Source: Craspedostauros australis
Lineage: Eukaryota > Bacillariophyta > Bacillariophyceae > Mastogloiales > Achnanthaceae
Assembly (NCBI GenBank): GCA_026770025.1
Contig: JAMXDE010000053.1
Span: 62,001-126,000 of the forward strand
Reading direction: 5' to 3'
Length of the DNA stretch: 64,000 nt
Position 1 is the stretch's first letter. Every line of letters begins with the position of its first letter. The notes under the pieces are model-generated. The model was not told the origin of the DNA. It did no database searches and saw nothing but the letters and a program-made list of their open reading frames with translations. Shown in pieces: positions 1-11,308 of the stretch. The translations under genes and the position numbers were made by a program.

Positions 1-850
1 GATACGTGCCATCCGAACCCACATTGAATGAGCCGTTGGAACCCACCTGTATTGCAAACAGGATGAGGCAACCAATCACAAAACACATCCGCAGCATATT
101 GCGAGAACTGCATCGACTCGACGTGACAACGACGTTGGGTGGCGGTCCACTCTCCGCCGACGTCTCCGTATGATTCGAATCATTGTCAAAACCGGAATGC
201 GCCGACGATTCCGTGGGCGTATGCGCGCTGCCGCCGCAATCCTCGGCCGACACGAGCGGCGGGAAGAAGCTGTGCTCGTTCAACATGATCGTGGACGATA
301 GCTGCTTGTCGCTGGTGACCGTCTTTCTGTGGGATAACTGGTGGTGCTGCTGGCTGTGATGCAGAGGCATGGGCGAGCTGGTGTCCATATCCAACGTGGG
401 CAGGGCCTGCGTCGTGCCATTGCTCGTGCGCCTTGATGGCCGTTGCTGTCGCTGTTGGCGATGCTCCAGAAGAAACGAGGCAAACCGCCTCGATTTGGAG
501 GAATGATGCCGCTGCGAGTTGCCACGCGGCGTGCGCGGAGACTGCTCGATGTTGAAGTGCTGGTTGGTCTGCGATGATGCCAGATGCCGCGGCGACGTGC
601 CGTTCGGTGGCAGCGAAGGCATGGACGATGTCTTGTTCAAGGCAGCAGCCGCCAGTTTGGGCGTCGCAGTCTTCCTCTGCGTGCGGAACGGCGACAGGAA
701 GGTGCGTCTCGCAGGTGCAGGTGAGGCCAGCAAAGCTGCCGCCGACATCAGACCCACGCTGTTGCCAGCTGCATTGTTGCGAGGATCACGCAGCGACCGC
801 GAGGAATGGTTGGATGAGCGGTCCAGGTCTGCTTTCGTAACCATCACCAT
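1..850 (-). CDS. N-terminal part of a single-pass membrane protein (C-terminus beyond window)
   Basis: The reverse strand is open from the ATG at 850 to the window edge (283 codons, no stop), so this is a partial gene cut by the boundary. Residues 1-250 are low-complexity, rich in Ser, Thr, Pro, His and Gln and probably disordered. A hydrophobic segment at about 252-270 (starting MLRMCFVIGCLILFA) looks like one transmembrane helix, followed by a Gly/Asn/Ser-rich stretch. The basic N-terminal side and lack of a signal peptide suggest an N-in signal anchor with the missing C-terminal part in the lumen or outside the cell. Diatom LRR receptor-like proteins and type II glycosyltransferases can both have this layout; the visible part does not decide between them. 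A second ATG two codons downstream is an alternative start. Confidence 0.7.
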   Translation of the reverse strand, partial: MVMVTKADLDRSSNHSSRSLRDPRNNAAGNSVGLMSAAALLASPAPARRTFLSPFRTQRKTATPKLAAAALNKTSSMPSLPPNGTSPRHLASSQTNQHFNIEQSPRTPRGNSQRHHSSKSRRFASFLLEHRQQRQQRPSRRTSNGTTQALPTLDMDTSSPMPLHHSQQHHQLSHRKTVTSDKQLSSTIMLNEHSFFPPLVSAEDCGGSAHTPTESSAHSGFDNDSNHTETSAESGPPPNVVVTSSRCSSRNMLRMCFVIGCLILFAIQVGSNGSFNVGSDGTY

Positions 851-877
851 CTTGTCTATTCTATAACTCCAACGAAC

Positions 878-1004
878 GAACAAATGGATGAACGAACGAA
901 CAAATGGGTGGATCGGCAGACAGATGAATGGATGAATCGACGGTTGGATGGATGAAGAGGATGAATGAAGAGGATGGATGAAGAGGATGAATGAAAAGGA
1001 TGGA
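878..1004. repeat. Imperfect GGATGAA-type tandem repeat
   Basis: Units of GGATGAA, GAATGAA and GAACGAAC follow one another with substitutions, immediately upstream of the leftward gene's ATG at 850. It is probably replication-slippage DNA in the 5' flank. Confidence 0.7.
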
Positions 1005-2312
1005 TGACCTGTTGCTTGTGACAGCCCTAAAGCTTCGTGCCTGCTCTTGCCTTTCAGTTCAGCCCTTTTGTGTGCAAGCTACGTGTGGATCGGGTTTGGT
1101 GTCGACGAGGCAGACCCTGGTTGTGCACCACCCTCCTGATTCCCGTCGACAGAGCCATCGAGCCTCTTCGTCAAGGCCTCCTTTGTTTGGGTACTGGTGT
1201 TGATGTCGGTGCGGAGCATTGATTCCTCTCTGTCTTCTCACTAGTACCTGCTAAGACTACACATGTCATGTTGGAGTGCGCTGATGTCTGTCGCCTCTCT
1301 CTTTGCATACGCGCACGACTGTGCTCGCACTTCCATCATCGACGTTCTCTTTGTACCGTCGTTGCGTGGAAACCATCCTTGTGATGTGCGTGCCCAAAGT
1401 GGCAGAATGAGCACAACTCAGTGGAATTGGTTGTTCAGGGACGGTTTACTGTTCTGTTCTCCGATTAAGTAATTGTCTGACTTGACATTTCATTGTGGAA
1501 TTGCGACTCGCACGAGCCCCCATCGAGTCACGCAGACAGCACAGTTACGCCTCACAAAGGCTGCAGACAGGGACAACTATGCCGCATGTCTGTGCCCAAT
1601 GCAGCAAGGCACCATCTTCCAGGTTCCTTTCTGTCTGTGTGACACGCGTGCGTGACGTAGCTTTCTCCGCAGTGGCAACACAGTCGTTAAGTAGGCAACA
1701 ATTTAGCTTGCATGGTGAAGGAAGTCCAAGAACACCCAACCCCTTTGTTTGGATGCCATGCTTAAGAATTGTGCGCCAAAACCAACACGGCAGAAGCAAA
1801 AGCTCTCCTGATGTTGTGCTGGCTCCTTCTCCTCCGACAACGCAGCAAGGACAACAACACACCGAGAGTTCTCCTTCGTTGATGTGATGTGACGTGACGT
1901 GATGTGGGATGATCTCATTCGGTGTCGTCAATCGTATTGCGCGCCAACATCTGCACCCGTCTCTGTCCCCGTTCAAAGCGCCACACGAAAGAGGACTCGC
2001 GAAGGATTCCACGATGGCACAGAAGGTGTGAGCAGAGCAGAATGCCGCGGCCTTCCATGCTTCCGAGATGTATCACGGCGATGAAACCTCCCACAAGAGG
2101 CAGCAGTCTTCCTCAATTCCTTCTCGCTCCATAGTCGACCAGTTCAGATTGGCCGCCCCGAAACCGCACTTTCGCTTGCTTTGCGATGGTTGCACGACCA
2201 CGTCTGGTGTCCTCATTCGTTCCAGACTTGATGCCTCATACGCTTCGTTCTGGAGGTGACTGAAACGCCGAACCGATCGATCTCACACACAAACATTCGC
2301 CATTGGGTCTGT

Positions 2313-2332
2313 CCTCTCTCTCTCTCTCTCTT
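2313..2332. repeat. CT dinucleotide microsatellite
   Basis: About ten CT units in a row within intergenic DNA. Confidence 0.85.
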
Positions 2333-3162
2333 CATCACAGCTCATACTTGTTCTCATGTACGAAACGATGATGATGCGATTGCTCCAGCATGTGTGCGTA
2401 CTGCTCTTCAGCACTGAACGCAGCGTGGATCTCAAGCACAGACCTGCGAGACGCGAGTCCATCTCCCAGCCTGTCCCATGGATGACATCCACGATTGATT
2501 CATTGGACTAAAACGACGAATTGGCCAAGAAACGAGCACACATCGTCACATTTCTCGTCGTTGGTTGGCTGTTTCGCGAATCGCCTCGATGCTTGGAGCA
2601 GTGCACATGATCACATCCACCATACGTACGAGTACGATGCATGACTTACTCGTCCATACAATATACCTGCACACGATGATGGCAACTCTACATCTGCACA
2701 TCGTGGGGAAATGTCCTACTGCTCAATACTCCTACCGCTCGCACATGTGGGGAGGCCCGTGAGCGTGGATGCTCCCTTGCCGAAGCAACTCCGTGAGGAA
2801 TGCGTCACCACGCCATGGCGACTTCGGCAGTCCATCCAGTGAGTTTCGTACTGCTGGCTACGGCGGAATGGCCACGGTCAGCTTTTCATCGCTCCATTCA
2901 TGGAGCAGCAACAACAACAACAGTAGCAGTATCATTCATCAACACAAACATGAACATGCCATGATGGTGAACGCATTATCGCCTATCATGCAACAGAAGC
3001 AACTGATGAAGTGAAAGATCTGTCGTCATAAATTATTTCTCCAGCAAAACAAAACAACACAACCCTGCAGCCACAACGAAATCTGCGGCAGTTGCAACAG
3101 TCCGTACATACAGTGCACTTGCGTAATACTCGAACAAGCCGTCGAAGAGGGACCACGTGACC

Positions 3163-4584
3163 ATGTCAACAACATCAACGTTGCCGACGCTGCCAACAAC
3201 GAAGCACCGAGCTGGAACCGGCTTCGGTGGCAGTGCTTCCCTAGATGCTCTACAAATTCGGGAGAGCCATGCGCGTGCTGAACAACGCGCCGTGAAGGAG
3301 AAGAAGAAACAACGGTTCATCATCGAAGGTTGCCGCAATAGAATCGAGAAGCTGAAGAAGTCTGCGCCGAGCCAGAAGGTCGTGACAACGATCTGCCAGG
3401 TTCTTCGAGGATACGTACCCTCGCCCAATGGCGTGACCCATTCGACCTACAAGCTCATCATGTCATCCCTCGCAATCTGTGATGCGATTGCTGTGCATCA
3501 CCCGAAATTGCTGGGCGAGGTCGATGGTGCGGAGCAAAGCCTCATGTCGGTGATTGACAAGTTCGGACAGCAGATGCAGCTGCTGGATTCGTTGAGCAGT
3601 GGATGTGAGAAAGCGACCGGCGGCGACGTCACTTCTCTGTCCAGAACGAAGAAGAAGCTGGAAATGGCGCTGACCTCACGTTCCAAAGCAGTGCGAGATG
3701 CATGCCTGAAAGCCAGCAAGGATCATCGTTCCAGTGCGACTGTGCGTGCTCTCCCGCTCGCCACCACGGAGGATGAACGCGCCCTTTATTCTCGCACCCT
3801 TCGCAAGCTCTGCTTCCATGCGGTGCCGTCGTTGGGACATTTCCACGGTTTCCCCTCGACGGGTTGCGTCCCAACCAGCAAGCAGATCCACACCATCCTC
3901 AAGGAAGTGTCGACTTACCCAACCACCCTTCCCATCGACTACGGATCTTCCGTCGTCCTTCGCATGGAGGAAGGGCAGTCCAACAAGCTGCGGGCCATGA
4001 TAATTGGTCCCGAGGATACCCCGTATGCCAATGGATGCTTCTTCTTCGACATCCTTCTCGGAGACTACCCACAGCGGGCACCGCAGGTACAGTTCTTGAC
4101 CACCGGGGGTGGTCGGTACCGCTTCAATCCCAACCTGTACAACTGCGGAAAGGTCTGCCTCTCCTTGCTCGGCACATGGCAAGGCCCCGGGTGGACAAGC
4201 TCATCGACGTTGCTGCAGGTGCTGGTCTCGATTCAGGCGCTCGTGTTCGTTGAGCACCCATACTTCAACGAGCCGGGGTATGAGCAAGAGCAGGGCACGT
4301 CAGCGGGCGACCTGCGATCGAACGCGTACAATAAGAACATCCGCAAGCAGACGATGGAGTGTGCCATCCTCCCATGGCTTGCCGCAGCCAGCAACAGTGG
4401 CGTCTCGGTCCAATACCCAGAGTTTCGCGATGCCATCGACGAGCATTTCCGTTTGAAGGGAGATGTAGTCATGAAGCAGTTGGATGCCTGGCTCGAGCTC
4501 GATTCTTCGCTCGCGACGATGCACGCATCAGCGAAGAACCACAAGAAGGCAATCGAACTGGCTCGTCCGCACCAGGCAAACTAA
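3163..4584 (+). CDS. UBE2O/BIRC6-like ubiquitin-conjugating (E2) domain protein
   Basis: Encodes 473 residues from the first ATG (the frame stays open upstream only to a GTG). Residues 1-70 are charged and partly coiled coil (AEQRAVKEKKKQRF). The UBC fold spans roughly 240-400. The active-site region reads FNPNLYNCGKVCLSLLGTW, with the predicted thioester cysteine at about 332. The following WTSSSTLLQVLVSIQAL and EHPYFNEPGYE segments match the large E2/E3 hybrid group (UBE2O, BIRC6) better than small E2s. The usual HPN triad is NPN here. Members transfer ubiquitin to substrates and some act without a separate E3. The protein is far shorter than animal UBE2O or BIRC6, and I see no BIR repeat. 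The role is assigned from the E2 fold; the substrate is unknown. Confidence 0.85.
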   Translation: MSTTSTLPTLPTTKHRAGTGFGGSASLDALQIRESHARAEQRAVKEKKKQRFIIEGCRNRIEKLKKSAPSQKVVTTICQVLRGYVPSPNGVTHSTYKLIMSSLAICDAIAVHHPKLLGEVDGAEQSLMSVIDKFGQQMQLLDSLSSGCEKATGGDVTSLSRTKKKLEMALTSRSKAVRDACLKASKDHRSSATVRALPLATTEDERALYSRTLRKLCFHAVPSLGHFHGFPSTGCVPTSKQIHTILKEVSTYPTTLPIDYGSSVVLRMEEGQSNKLRAMIIGPEDTPYANGCFFFDILLGDYPQRAPQVQFLTTGGGRYRFNPNLYNCGKVCLSLLGTWQGPGWTSSSTLLQVLVSIQALVFVEHPYFNEPGYEQEQGTSAGDLRSNAYNKNIRKQTMECAILPWLAAASNSGVSVQYPEFRDAIDEHFRLKGDVVMKQLDAWLELDSSLATMHASAKNHKKAIELARPHQAN

Positions 4585-7500
4585 CACAGCGCTGGATACT
4601 CGACGAAGAGTGAACGGGTACAACGACAACAGGAGGGGCCTCTCCGCCACGAGTAAGAGTATCATGGTCATTTCCACGATCTCCAACGACACGATCACTC
4701 ACACTAATGTCTCCGCTACTCTCTTCTCGCAGCTCGTATTGGCGCCAACACACAAGATTGAGAACAAGACTGGGGTGAGGAAACAGGAATGGAAGCCCCT
4801 TGGGAGAATCTTGGCACTTTGTGGGGCCTTTCGAGCTTGGTACTTTGCTGCAATGCAAATACACGCAAGTGCAGAGGAGCCTCACCCAATGAATGCACCT
4901 GGGGCAACTGACATGGAGTCAAAGAGGATTGGTTGGACACCTCTCTCCTGGGAACGGATCAACCTCGGTACCATCGTCCTCTCCACTTGTGTCTCTGAAA
5001 CTCTCACTTTCCGATCGTGCGACACAATCGGCAACACCCCACGACACCAACAACACGAAATGACACAGGAGCGATGCCCTGGTCGAACAACCACCTTAGA
5101 CTTGATAAACGCGAAAGAACTATACGAATGAAGGCGTTTCGATAGCTTGTTGTTTCTTCCATTCGCCGAGGCGGTTGCCACTGTTGCAGTCATCGTGCTC
5201 ATCCGGATGCTACCGCATGTTCGTAACGTAATGTAGCCTTGTGTGTGTGTGGTGTGAGGGGAATGGGCCATCGAGCACATTTGAGCAGACCACGCGTCTT
5301 CTGAGCTCGACTCTACTCGAAAGAGGAGTGCTCTGCGGACGACCCACGAGTACGATTGGTTCTCCCCTGTGGAGTACTCATTTTGCCTGCGTTTGGTTTG
5401 GTACCTTCCGGCCGATCCTCGTGGTTGTGGTTGGTCTCCAGAGCGCTGACGGAGATGTTCGCACGCATTTTCAGCAACTCGCTGTATCTTTTTGATCTCC
5501 GGAGTTTGTGAGACGCGACAGAAAGGGTTCCACAGACCAACACGAGGAGATGTCCCGATGGTGATAACCACCACCCACAAGATCCAACTGGTGCACATTG
5601 GAAGTCTGTGAGGGCGACATTAGACAGGTTGCGACCTCCAAAGTATTGCCGTGAGTGCGTTGTTGGAACTAAACACCATGTCTGGATACCTGGGGAAGAG
5701 TGTGTGCAGACGCATGCTTGGAGTTTGGAGACGGTGGGATATGTCTCGATGTGCAACTTGCCGGAACAACACATCCGTCCATGGCGCCGGTTGCTCTCGG
5801 TGGTACCACCATCCAACGATCCAACCCCGCTGACTCTTCCTGGATCATGTGGGTGGCGCGGTGATGCAGAGCAGGTAGTACGAGCATCTAGTCAATCTAC
5901 CGGTCAACCACGGTGATAAAACAATCACTGGCAGGAAGCTGGTGTGCGCAACACAACACCAAAACTGTATGCGGAATAGGTAGAATAGTGGTGGGCGTAC
6001 TGCGACTGGTATTGGGATTGGGATTAGAGTCCCTGCATACACCGCATGAGTACACGTACGAGTACGTAGGATGGTACGACCCAAAGAATCAGGACCAGCC
6101 CGACAAGGAACCGGAGCTATCTTGGCAGAACTCCCCCCAGTCATCTTTGTGACCATTCGCACGAGCGTGTTGGCGCATCGAAGGACGATTGCGTTCTCGC
6201 CTCTCCTCCCTGGGTGGAGTCTAACTGTTCCACATTCCTCTCGCTCGTACCCCTTGCTCAACGATACAAGGCTCCTCTGTCGGTTGTGCACCATGGCTCG
6301 TATGGAGAAAAGATCCACATGCATCGCTGGCGCCTTCGGAGTCGCTATACTCCTCCTTGGACCAGAGAAGTGCGAAAGCCATCAGAAGCAAGACCAAAAT
6401 GGGACCGAGAAAGGACAAGGAGATCCACACAGCGCCTGTCCATTCACAGATTTGGTTGCTGGTGTGTCTGCAACGCATCCGCCGGTACATACCGACGCAC
6501 AACTCCATGAGACATCCAGATCGCATCCTTCGCTGTGGAGGTGCCGTTCGGATTCCATCCCTGGCAGGACGTGAGCAAGCAATGCAAATAAATGTTGAGC
6601 TGTGTCGGGTCATCGTTGGATGATTTGGACGATCCGAAATGCTATTCGGCCATCGTCGGAATTGTCAGACAGGCGGTTAGCCACTCTGCGGCGATTGGGA
6701 GACTGTGGATGACATGTAACCTGGAGTCCTCTTGCTGTGCTGCCCCTTTGTTCTGTATTCCACGTTCCTTCTGTCCTTGGTTTGTGCCCTTTCTCTGATC
6801 TGGACACACAGGTGATAGCTGCAGGGTGCAACGACGGTTGCGTTGTTGCAAGTAATCGTGCTCCACACCACATGTTCCCCGCTTCTGCAGTGGTGGCTCG
6901 TGCTTCGCGAGTGCCTACGAGCTATCCCGCGGATAGCCGTGCCATACGACCGTAACGGAGTACGAGCAGCGGCGCCTACAATTATACTCCCCTCTGCTCT
7001 TTGCCCCTTCTTGCGAGGGAGATGGACGAGTTTATTCCTATGATCGTGATCTTGCGTAGCACGAACAGTACGAGCTATGGCACCGGCACCAGAGCGGACG
7101 AGTGTGGTAGTCGTGGTGGGAGGTCCGACATCACGCACTGGAGCTCGTCTCCGCGCCACGGCATCACATGGGCGGACATGGCGAACGACACTCTTCTATT
7201 GCTAGCGCTGCTCGTACTCGCAGCGAATCCAGTACAGTGACTCGTCCGATGGAGCAGAGGAGACTCTGCCAACAGATTCGATGCAAACAAGACCAGCGGA
7301 GCGCTGAAAACCACGAGCAGAAGAGAGCAGTTGGAGTTGAAACCACTGCAAATCCACCACGAGGCAATCGCGGATCAAAACTCCCTTCTCGATTTGGAAA
7401 AGTGAGCCTCTATCATCGTCTGGCGAAAAGGCACGGAGAAAAGGCAAGCAATTCGCCAGGAGCGAATCGAACTACGCCAAGATATCAACGGTATTCCAGC

Positions 7501-7809
7501 CACTGTCACTAGGACTGTCAATGTACCTGTTGCCTCCTTCACCAAGACGGTCCGAGTATGGCCCCTATGGCTGCTCAATACCACCACTTCTTTCCAGTGA
7601 AGATCTATTGGGGCGTGAACAGCTACCGTGCAGAAGATGTCTGCGCAATACGGACAGAATGATGTCGTATCGGTGGCTGGTGAAAGTTCGGTTCTTGGTC
7701 GACCAAGTGCCGCCTCTGACCTCGAGAGAAAGAGTCGTCGGATGAGTAGAGTGGTCCACCCACTGTCGAGCAGAGAGCGACTCTTCTTTCTTGCTTCCTT
7801 GCTTCCTTG

Positions 7810-7840
<31 letters not shown>

Positions 7841-8771
7841 AGTGGCAGTGCATTGTCTGCTTCCGTTGATTGTCGACAGAATTTGAAAATCCGTCGACGG
7901 ATCTGTCCGTTGCAATCGCTGAACGGTGGAGGGCACACAGCACAACACGAGCAACAAGCACGAATGATCCCACAGTCACCGAGCCAAGCCCAAACGTACG
8001 CCAAACGGTGATGGCAGGTGTCCGCAGGCTATTCAGCAGTCACAATCTGGGCTATGGCTCGCAGTTGGATCAGGCACGAACCTGTTGCATCGCGAGGAAA
8101 ATGGCGGCGGAGGAACCAAGCCGGACTTACAACTTCGACTGTTCAGGCGCGTTCCTATTGCTAACGGCTATTTAACTTGTGACATCGGACCGTTATTTCG
8201 CAAAATGTCGATGCAAGCCCGGCGGGAGGAATTCACTCGGACAGTGCGAATGTCACAGGATAATAGTGGCATGCATGAAATGTCGAGGTATCCAATTGTG
8301 ACCTTTCGCAATACACCTTTTCATCAATAGGCTTTTGCAATGCCACGGCATGCGCGATGGATCCCGTTGATCTTTTTCGGGACTTTCGGACTCACAAAAC
8401 AAAAGTGGCATCTCTGACGCGTGAGAAACGCAAGAAGGTGGCAACAACAAGGAGAAGAACAACGACCACTGGCACCCAACACCCATCGCTCTTGCGGTTC
8501 TCTGCCAAACCAAGATCACGCGATCCGCTCCAACATTCACGTCCTTGTGCGTGTGTGTGTTCGTATTCGCGTTGCTGATCCTGTGTGTGTTTCTCTGCGC
8601 CTTTGGTCCGGTTGATTGAGGTTGATTGCGCCCAGGGGTTGCCGCTTGGCGTTGGCACCAAAAACGTTGGATCTCACACTCCTCTCATAAAATCGACAAG
8701 CTCACCAAAGCAAAAGCAAAAGCAACAGCAACAGCAATCTCCACACACAACCAATCTTACCTTTATACAAG
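4585..8771. other. Long intergenic region without supported gene
   Basis: More than 4 kb with only short, overlapping frames on both strands. The longest (about 240 codons on the minus strand at 4882-5598) shows no domain, conserved motif or plausible composition. It contains a CT microsatellite at 7810-7837 and a TACGAGTAC motif at 6057-6065. A short-exon gene or non-coding RNA cannot be excluded by eye. Confidence 0.5.
7810..7837. repeat. TC dinucleotide microsatellite
   Basis: About fourteen consecutive TC units, preceded by short CTTGCTTC repeats. Confidence 0.9.
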
Positions 8772-9491
8772 ATGACGGCCTCCTGCGATAGCAAAAGCGT
8801 GGTTTCCACAGCAACCGCTTCCACAGTCTCCACCACAAGCTCCATGGCACCACCATCGCCTCCGCAGCAGACAAAGAAGCAACAGCGCAAGGTGACTTTC
8901 TACAAGAAGGTCAAGGTCCGCCCAACCATCCACCTCATGCACTACTCCGACGAGGAGTACAACGCCACATGGCTGCAGCCGCACGAGTACACCCAGATCC
9001 GCCTCGACATCCGAGCCACCGTCGAGCAGATGGAGAAGGGCACCGCCAGCGACGATGACGACGACAGCGACGCCCTCCAGCAGGACGCATGCAGCACAAC
9101 GCGGGGCCTCGAGTTCCGCACACGACAAGGATACGCCAAGCGCGTCCGCAACAAGCAGGAGGCCATCGCCACCGTGCTCGATGAGCAGGAACTGCAGCGC
9201 CATCAGGGCGTCGCAGATGCAAGCCTCATCGCCGATCTCTACATCCACTGCACCGCGCCAAGCCGAAACGAGTCGCAGAAGCTCGGAATGAAGGATCAGA
9301 GGTCGGCATACGGTGAGTACCACAACTCCCAGGATCTCTCCAGACTACAGGACAAGCTGGCCAAGATCTCGGCTGCTGACTTGTGCAGCCCACGAAGACG
9401 CCAGCGACAGACAGCGGCATCAAAGCTGTCATCGGTGTCCTCCAAATCACCACCAACCAAGCGAATGCAGCTCTTGTGCGCCGCTGCCTAA
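8772..9491 (+). CDS. Small conserved diatom-type protein of unknown function
   Basis: Encodes 239 residues from an ATG in a good context (CAAGATGA). A Ser/Thr-rich N-terminus is followed by a conserved-looking block at about 39-89 (starting RKVTFYKKVKVRPTIH, including WLQPHEYTQIRLDIRATVEQ). A short Asp run leads to a second block at about 110-145 (TTRGLEFRTRQGYAKRVRNK and AIATVLDEQELQ). The order FYxKVKVR, then a Y/W-rich block, then TRGLEFRT and a charged helix resembles a family of small uncharacterised proteins I associate with diatom genomes. No catalytic motif, signal peptide or membrane segment is visible. The C-terminus is basic (SPRRRQRQ), so a nuclear or nucleic-acid-associated role is possible but unproven. 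Confidence 0.8.
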   Translation: MTASCDSKSVVSTATASTVSTTSSMAPPSPPQQTKKQQRKVTFYKKVKVRPTIHLMHYSDEEYNATWLQPHEYTQIRLDIRATVEQMEKGTASDDDDDSDALQQDACSTTRGLEFRTRQGYAKRVRNKQEAIATVLDEQELQRHQGVADASLIADLYIHCTAPSRNESQKLGMKDQRSAYGEYHNSQDLSRLQDKLAKISAADLCSPRRRQRQTAASKLSSVSSKSPPTKRMQLLCAAA

Positions 9492-11308
9492 ACTCCTCGA
9501 TGCCACCCACATCTATTCACGCAATGGCGAGATCCAACGAAAACATACGAATGTTCTCGATGCAGGTCTCTGCCCCTGTCCACCATACACCTCTACTACT
9601 AGTAACGATAGCACAATCAATTGCCCAAACAAATCATAACTGCTCGTCCTTGTACTATACTCATGCCTTTATCATGCAATACGCGTGCTCTACATCTCTT
9701 TAAGAAGAGCGAGATACAGAGAGACTTGCGGATCATAACAGAAGTGAAGCGAAGCGTTGGTCGAGTGTAGAGCACAACACAAGCCCCCAAGCCCATTGTT
9801 TTAGTACAAAGCTGCCCACCTATGTACGCGTATGGTCCACGGACAATGCTTGCAGAGGCGACTATAAATGCAACACCACAAAAAGTCGTGGTACCTTACT
9901 CGAACTTTGCGGTAATCGGTGGTTCTCTTCCTTGGTTCCCGCACAATGGCACACGCAATCGTACCCGCAGTCCGCCACTCGCCGTGACAGGTGCGTGGCA
10001 TTTAGGAACGTCCCACGCAGAGACAGACGCCAAGATACGAGAAGAGCATACACACATAGTGGATCACTCTACATGCAAACAATAGAAGAGTACAAATACA
10101 CCACAAGTATTACGAATACGAGTACGATCTATGTTACAGCACGAGCAGAAGGAAAGGAGACAGGGCAAAGGAGTTAGGACCTAAGTGCATTACAAACTTC
10201 GTACGAGTAGATCACTTCTCAGTGCAAAGCACATCCAAAATGAAGGTGGCAGCGGCTCAGCATCGTGATGGCGCGCACTGTGCTGGCGGCGAGGGCGGTA
10301 CCCATGATAGTGATGCAACAGCCATCGCGTTGGACCCATCGTTGCACTTGCACGTCACCACGACGTCGAGAAGCACGTCGCCGTGCGTAAAATAGATTCG
10401 GGAATCACCAAAATCACGAACACATGGACCATCTCGTCTCACCGAGACATGTCCACGGTTCATCCGCTAAACGAGATTTTAATCCCAGAGAAGGCAGTCG
10501 CCATAGCCAGCCGCCACCTTCTGTCGGACAACCAGTACCAACGATGAGCTGCACGAGGTACGAGGGTGCAGAGTGTAGGACTCGTACGCGTATTCAACAT
10601 ACTCACCAACCAGGCACACACTGAATAGAGTGGTAGTTGCGAACAGCGCAATGCTAATACCAACGTGGCCTTCTCGTCGGTTCGCGAACACAAGGCAACA
10701 ACACGTCGGACTTTGAAGCCTCGGAGGAGTCATCCAAAACTCGATTACGATTACCACGTTGGTTATGTGTTTCACCCTCTCCCCTCGCCAAGAACACCAG
10801 AGCAACGGATTGCCACCCCCTTTGCTGTCATCCCTTGTCCAATCTCCTCCGCTCCGCATCTCTCTCTTCCAACAGTCCAAGCGCTGTGGATGTGAGATTC
10901 GCCGATTCAAGAAGGCTGAATCGTCAGCCAGAGAGATCAATGCAGAGAGAGAGATTCAGAAGTCTTGATGAGACCCGTTTACTGAAACAAGATATGGTCT
11001 GTCTGTCCATCAGCGTCCCACAAATACAGTCGACTTGTCCGAGCCAAACTATCGTGTGACTGCATTCTGTCGCTGAGGAGTCCCGCAGACACAAATCGAC
11101 TTTCTCCAATGACCCACTCAAATGAACATGTGTTTCTGCACCGTCGGCGGCAACCATCGGACACTGTCACACAAGAAAGACAGAAGACTGGTGCACACAA
11201 GTTGTTGTTGGATGGCCCCAGACTTTCACGAGCGCGGGTCCAAGTCGCATCATATTGCATCCAATCAAGTACTATATAATATATATCATCCAAACGACAA
11301 CAAGAACC
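9492..11308. other. Intergenic region without supported gene
   Basis: No convincing coding frame. Two TACGAGTA motifs lie at 10117-10125 and 10202-10209. An AT-rich TATATAATATATAT stretch at about 11273-11287 sits 20-35 bases before the downstream ATG and may be a core promoter or leader element. Confidence 0.5.

Larger units (their letters stand above)
851..3162. other. Intergenic region without supported gene
   Basis: Only short overlapping frames in all phases, none with recognisable protein character. It holds a GGATGAA-type tandem repeat near the left gene, a short CT run and one TACGAGTAC motif at 2627-2635. The two flanking genes diverge from this spacer, so it should contain both promoters, but I cannot point to a core promoter. 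Confidence 0.6.

Noticed and set aside
4882-5598. 238-codon minus-strand frame in the spacer
   Set aside because: No domain, skewed composition, overlaps other frames of similar size; chance open frame.
7375-8004. 209-codon minus-strand frame with an ERERER run
   Set aside because: The charged run is the translated CT microsatellite; no conserved features.
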